This document shows, piece by piece, positions 60,325-64,000 of a stretch of DNA of 64,000 nucleotides. The stretch spans positions 1-64,000 of the forward strand of contig DASZDG010000079.1 in NCBI GenBank assembly GCA_035942255.1, in the 5' to 3' direction. Every line of letters begins with the position of its first letter. Position 1 is the first letter of the stretch. The translations under genes and the position numbers were made by a program. Origin of the DNA: JALZEG01 sp035942255 (GTDB taxonomy: Bacteria; Actinomycetota; CADDZG01; WHSQ01). A model generated the notes under the pieces. That model made no database searches. It saw only the letters and a list, made by a program, of their open reading frames with translations, and was not told where the DNA came from.

Positions 60325-61977
60325 GTGACGGACGTCTCGGAGGCGGGCGTCCCGCCGGAAGACCAGCCGGGGCTCGGGCGCACCACCGCGCTGATGACGG
60401 CCGGGACCGTCCTGTCCCGGCTCACCGGGGTCGTGCGCCTCGCCCTCTTCGCAGCGATCCTCGGCGTCGCCGAGAGCCGGCTCCCGGACGCGTACAACCT
60501 CGCCAACACCGCGCCGAACGTGATCTACGAGCTCGTGCTCGGCGGCGCGATCACCGCCGTGTTCGTCCCGATCTTCGTCGAGCTCCTCGACAAGGAGGGA
60601 GACGGGACGAAGTCGGTCAGCGCGATCCTCAACGTCTGTCTCGTGGCGCTTACCGTCCTCGCCGTGATCGGGGTCCTCGCGGCCCCCGCGATCGCGCGGT
60701 TCTACTCGTCGAGCCTCGCGGGGAAGCAGGCGGACGCACAGCAGCGCGCGATCACGACGCTGCTCCGCTTCTTCCTCCCGCAGATCCCGCTCTATGGCCT
60801 CTACTTCCTCGGGAGCGCGTTCCTGAACGTACGCAGGAGGTTCGTCCTCGCGATGTGGACGCCGATCCTGAACAACCTCGTGCTGATCGGCGTGCTGGTC
60901 GCGTTCGGCGTCCTCTACGACGAGGTGGACCTGAGGTCGGTGTCGGGAGACCAGCTCGCTCTCCTCGGCCTCGGGACCACGCTCAGCGTCGCGCCGATGG
61001 GGGTGCTCCTCGTCCCGGCACTGCGCCGGATCGGCTACCGCTGGGAGTGGCGCTTCGACCGCGCGGTCTGGCGCCGCGTCGCGGCACTGTCGGGTTACGC
61101 CGTCGGGTTCATGGCCGCGAACCAGATCGGTTTCATCGCCATCCAGAAGATCGCGAACGAGAGCCAGGGCGCGTTCACCGCGTACGTTGCCGCGTTCACG
61201 TTCTTCCTGCTGCCGATCGGGCTGTTCGTGTGGTCGATAACGACCGCGCTGGCTCCCTCGCTCAGCCGGGCCGCGACCCGTCCGAACCGAGAGGGGATGG
61301 CCGACGTGCTCTCCCTGGCGATCCGCTCGACGCTGTTCCTGATCGTCCCGTGCGCGGCGGGGCTCCTCGTGCTGGCACGGCCGGTGGTGGAGGCCATGCT
61401 CGAGCACGGCGTCGTCACGCCGGCTTCGACCGACCTCGTCGTGGACCTCCTGACGTTCCTCGTGCTCGGGCTCGTGCAGTTCTCGATCTTCCAGGTGCTG
61501 ATCCGGGCCTCCTACGCGATGCAGGACGCCCGCACGCCCTTCGTCGTCAACGCGATCGTGATCGGCGTCAACGTCGCGCTGAACCTCGCGATGTTCGCCT
61601 GGATAGGCGCGCCCGGCCTCGCCGCCGGCCACGCGCTCGCGTACACCGTGGCGATAGCCCTGCAGGGCCGCGTGCTGGCGCGGGCCCTCCCGGACCTCGA
61701 CCTCCGCCGGGTGGGCAGGAGCGCGGCGCGCATAGTGGCGGCGGCCGCCGGGATGGCCGCGGTCGTGGGGGGGCTGTGGCGCTTGGCGGACGCGGCGCTG
61801 CACGACCCTCCCGGGATAGGGCTCCTGGCCGTGCTCTCGGTGCTGGTCGCGATCGGAGCAGCGTGCTTCCTGGGGCTGGCGACGCTGCTGAAGGTCGAGG
61901 AGATCTCGTTCGTCAGGTCCGCGGTCGGGGGGCGCTTCCTGCGTCAGCGGCGCAGCTCCCAGTCCTTCTCCGAGTAG
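60325..61977 (+). CDS. murJ: MurJ-type lipid II flippase
   Basis: 550 aa from GTG at 60325. About 14 hydrophobic segments. The MVF opening (ALMTAGTVLSRLTGVVRLAL), ANTAPNVIYELVLGGAITAV and the central MAANQIGFIAIQKIA match MurJ/MviN. It moves lipid-linked peptidoglycan precursor across the membrane. Its 3' end overlaps the convergent sulfotransferase gene by 34 bp. Confidence 0.92.
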   Translation: MTDVSEAGVPPEDQPGLGRTTALMTAGTVLSRLTGVVRLALFAAILGVAESRLPDAYNLANTAPNVIYELVLGGAITAVFVPIFVELLDKEGDGTKSVSAILNVCLVALTVLAVIGVLAAPAIARFYSSSLAGKQADAQQRAITTLLRFFLPQIPLYGLYFLGSAFLNVRRRFVLAMWTPILNNLVLIGVLVAFGVLYDEVDLRSVSGDQLALLGLGTTLSVAPMGVLLVPALRRIGYRWEWRFDRAVWRRVAALSGYAVGFMAANQIGFIAIQKIANESQGAFTAYVAAFTFFLLPIGLFVWSITTALAPSLSRAATRPNREGMADVLSLAIRSTLFLIVPCAAGLLVLARPVVEAMLEHGVVTPASTDLVVDLLTFLVLGLVQFSIFQVLIRASYAMQDARTPFVVNAIVIGVNVALNLAMFAWIGAPGLAAGHALAYTVAIALQGRVLARALPDLDLRRVGRSAARIVAAAAGMAAVVGGLWRLADAALHDPPGIGLLAVLSVLVAIGAACFLGLATLLKVEEISFVRSAVGGRFLRQRRSSQSFSE

Positions 61978-62873
61978 AACGGGGCCGCGACCTCGGCGGT
62001 CTCACGCCGTACGCGCTCCACCTCTTCGGGCGTCAGCCTCTGCCCCCACGTCCTCTTGGCGGCGCGGCTGTCGCGTTTGATCGCCCGCCTGCGCCACGCG
62101 GGCACGTCCTTGACGTTGGCCTCGCTCGTCGACTCCATCACAGCGTCCTGCGCCCGTTCGTCCCACGGAAGGCCGAGCCGTTCGTAGAGGTCGCGGAACC
62201 CCGCCATGGGATCGTCTGCGAGGTCGTCGTACCGCACGAAGTGCCAGTCCGGGTGCCGCTCCCGATACCCGCGCACGACGTCGTACATCGCGTTCCACAT
62301 GACGATGCCCTCGCCGACGAGGTCGACCTCGCCTTCGTAGCCCTCGAAGTGCCCGGCCCACCGCCCCAGCAGGTCCCGCATGAGAAGGTCCTGCGCGAGC
62401 CAGTTCCGTTCGTAGTCAAAGCCCCAGTTGAGCTTCTTGATGCTCCCGACGAACGCGGCGGGATGCCGGATCATCACGACCACGTCCATGCCGAAGCGGC
62501 GCGCGAGCCACTCCGCGGAGAACAGTGCCATCGGGTCCTTCAGGAGCGTCCGCCGGCGCTGCGCGCGGTACCCGATGCTGCGGGCGATCTCGGGGAGCTG
62601 CCGAGCGAGCGCGCGCGGCGAACGAGCCCGCGCGAGCGCGCGCAGCGGATAACGGAACGCGAGGAGCCGCTCGACGTCGCGCTCGTACGGGACGGCGTTC
62701 TCCTCCGTCAGGTACATGAACCAGTAGGGAAGCGGCTCCGGGAACCATCCCGGCGAGCGGTTCGGGTTGAACGGCTCGTGCACGTAGCCCGCCGCGCGCG
62801 ACGCACACAACATGCGTCCGGCCCACGTCGTTCCGGACCGGTGCGACCCGGTGACGAGTATCGGGCGGGTCAT
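61944..62873 (-). CDS. Sulfotransferase family protein
   Basis: 309 aa. The PAPS 5'-phosphosulfate loop is GSHRSGTTWAGRML and the 3'-phosphate contact lies in VVMIRHPAAFVGSIKKL. It transfers sulfate from PAPS to a hydroxyl or amine acceptor, often a glycan or lipid. It is transcribed leftward, next to the phosphodiester-glycosidase-like gene, 10 bp apart. Signal peptide absent. Confidence 0.88.
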   Translation of the reverse strand: MTRPILVTGSHRSGTTWAGRMLCASRAAGYVHEPFNPNRSPGWFPEPLPYWFMYLTEENAVPYERDVERLLAFRYPLRALARARSPRALARQLPEIARSIGYRAQRRRTLLKDPMALFSAEWLARRFGMDVVVMIRHPAAFVGSIKKLNWGFDYERNWLAQDLLMRDLLGRWAGHFEGYEGEVDLVGEGIVMWNAMYDVVRGYRERHPDWHFVRYDDLADDPMAGFRDLYERLGLPWDERAQDAVMESTSEANVKDVPAWRRRAIKRDSRAAKRTWGQRLTPEEVERVRRETAEVAAPFYSEKDWELRR

Positions 62874-62883
62874 CCCGACGGCG

Positions 62884-63999
62884 TCAGCGACGGGAGGAGG
62901 CCGTGCGGAGGAACCGGTCGCAGCTCAGCTCGCCGCGGTAGACGTCGAGCGCCCGGCGCAGCGTGCGCGGGAGCCGGACGGGGGGGCCGAGGTCGCCGCG
63001 CGCCAGCGCGTCGAGCATCCCGCCCGTCGAGCCGGGATCGGAGAGGGCCGCGCAACGGGGAGAGCGCACCGGCAGCGGCAGTGGCAGCGCACGCTCGAAG
63101 CCGGTCCGTTCCGTGAGCAACACCGGCGACATCGCCTCGAGCGCGGAAGCCGACGGGCTCGGAGAGATCGACGGCACCGGCGACGGCGACGTCGAGGGAG
63201 AAGGCGAGGGGCTCGGCACCGGGACGCCCGGGTACGGCGCCGGAACTGGCTCCTCGTAGTCGGGCTGGGGAAGGACGAGGAGCGCCGAGCCGACCGCGCG
63301 CTCGGGATTGTCCGACGGACGGTTGACGAGCCCGCCCTCGACCCACATCGCGGTCGACCCGCCGCCATCGAGGTTCAACGCCCACGTCGCGCCGAGGTGC
63401 TCCATCAGCTTCGCGAACTCGACCGGCGTCATGCCCACCGACCGCTCCTGGCGCCCGTCGACGGTGACGAGCAGGACCTTCCCGCTGGGGGTGACGCCGA
63501 CGCCGGTGCGCGGGTTGCGGTCGCAGAAGTACGAGTCCTCGCAGTCCTCGGCGGTGATCGCGCCGTCCTCGAGGAGCGTCGGGTTCCCACCGATCGTCTC
63601 GATGACGCCCGGCCATCCCGACGACCAGGTCAGCGTCAGCGTCTCGCCGACCGCGATCGACTTCTGCATGGTCGTCGCCTGCCTCGTCCCGATCGGGGCC
63701 GACAGCACGATGCCCCCGCGGCGCGCCATCCGCCGTTTGTGGCAGCGGAACGCCTCGACGACGAGGTCCTGCTGGACCCCCGTCTGGTCTTCGTTCCATG
63801 CCACGGCGCCGGGGGCCGCGAGGCGAACCGAGCACGCGTTCTCGGGCGTACGGAACAACGAGCCACCCTCCGGCGTGTACGCGGCGTAGCCCGCGCCGGA
63901 CGGCTCCTGCACGTTCCAGTCGCGGATCTTCCACAGCGCGCCGGAGTCGTGCTGGAGCGCGGTGGCCGAGAACTTCGGGTGGCCGATGAACGCGCTCTG
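62884..63999 (-). CDS. Phosphodiester glycosidase (NAGPA) family protein, 5' truncated
   Basis: The frame is open through the right window edge (reading leftward), so the N-terminus is missing. The NAGPA-like domain shows VLLVTVDGRQERSVGMTPVE and LNLDGGGSTAMWVEGG. The family removes GlcNAc from phosphodiesters, including exopolysaccharide caps. After it comes a Pro/Ser-rich linker of (SPSP)n type and a C-terminal Cys-containing segment. Probably secreted. Confidence 0.88.
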   Translation of the reverse strand, partial: QSAFIGHPKFSATALQHDSGALWKIRDWNVQEPSGAGYAAYTPEGGSLFRTPENACSVRLAAPGAVAWNEDQTGVQQDLVVEAFRCHKRRMARRGGIVLSAPIGTRQATTMQKSIAVGETLTLTWSSGWPGVIETIGGNPTLLEDGAITAEDCEDSYFCDRNPRTGVGVTPSGKVLLVTVDGRQERSVGMTPVEFAKLMEHLGATWALNLDGGGSTAMWVEGGLVNRPSDNPERAVGSALLVLPQPDYEEPVPAPYPGVPVPSPSPSPSTSPSPVPSISPSPSASALEAMSPVLLTERTGFERALPLPLPVRSPRCAALSDPGSTGGMLDALARGDLGPPVRLPRTLRRALDVYRGELSCDRFLRTASSRR

Positions 64000-64000
64000 C

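Overview
The window is GC-rich, densely coded DNA with many GTG and TTG starts and many 1-4 bp stop/start overlaps. BldC- and BldD-type regulators, a SigR/RsrA-type redox sigma/anti-sigma pair, a PdtaS-type histidine kinase, DUF3105, DUF849, two Ku proteins and PspC/SHOCT all point to an actinobacterium. No rRNA, tRNA, CRISPR array, transposase, integrase or plasmid gene was found. The lineage is an inference; a deep-branching or uncultivated actinomycetote fits best.

Layout. 0-7 kb: an end-truncated beta-propeller protein; a membrane GGDEF/EAL cyclic-di-GMP protein behind a possible FliA/WhiG-type promoter; a Phd-like DNA-binding protein divergent from an unrecognised 507-aa protein that is translationally coupled to a Nudix hydrolase. 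6.6-8.2 kb: ABC exporter. 8.5-13.4 kb: cyclophilin, alpha/beta hydrolase, membrane MurF-like ligase, D-Ala-D-Ala ligase and the redox ECF sigma/anti-sigma pair. 13.7-19 kb: BldC-like regulator, a winged-helix/coiled-coil protein and a tightly coupled catabolic operon (two crotonases, carboxyltransferase, DUF849 enzyme, biotin carrier). 19-22.4 kb: propeller lipoprotein, SIS isomerase and GT20-like glycosyltransferase. 22.4-29.1 kb: DUF2203, phosphoesterase and PdtaS kinase, then a same-strand chain Ku, RsbW-like anti-sigma, SigB-type sigma and class A PBP. 29.3 kb: BldD orthologue with a cyclic-di-GMP signature.

29.8-38 kb is mainly envelope and secreted functions: three paralogous small Cys-patterned secreted proteins, a secreted Lys-rich protein, a NodB-like/PG-binding/L,D-transpeptidase fusion, an NlpC/P60 protein, a BNR-repeat sialidase-like protein and a lipoprotein. 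38-48.6 kb: topoisomerase IB, GlpX, MFS transporter, two TolB-like propellers and two RTX-type repeat proteins in the same relative order, with a second Ku and a DUF6766-DUF2188 fusion between them. 48.7-51.5 kb is an AT-richer two-gene module (coiled-coil protein plus DUF4041/T5orf172 GIY-YIG-like protein) with its own good promoter, the best candidate for a little-described, possibly defence-related system. 51.7-56.5 kb: a coupled operon of ABC exporter, two esterases and an ATP-grasp ligase. 56.5-64 kb: AidB-like acyl-CoA dehydrogenase, HD-GYP response regulator, RpiB-like isomerase, PspC protein, MurJ flippase, sulfotransferase and an end-truncated phosphodiester-glycosidase-family protein.

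Themes. Cyclic-di-GMP make/break enzymes (GGDEF/EAL, HD-GYP) and a likely cyclic-di-GMP-binding BldD lie within 60 kb of each other and of BldC. Peptidoglycan and envelope functions recur (MurF-like, Ddl, PBP, L,D-transpeptidase, NlpC/P60, MurJ). All functional calls rest on motif recognition by eye, without database searches.
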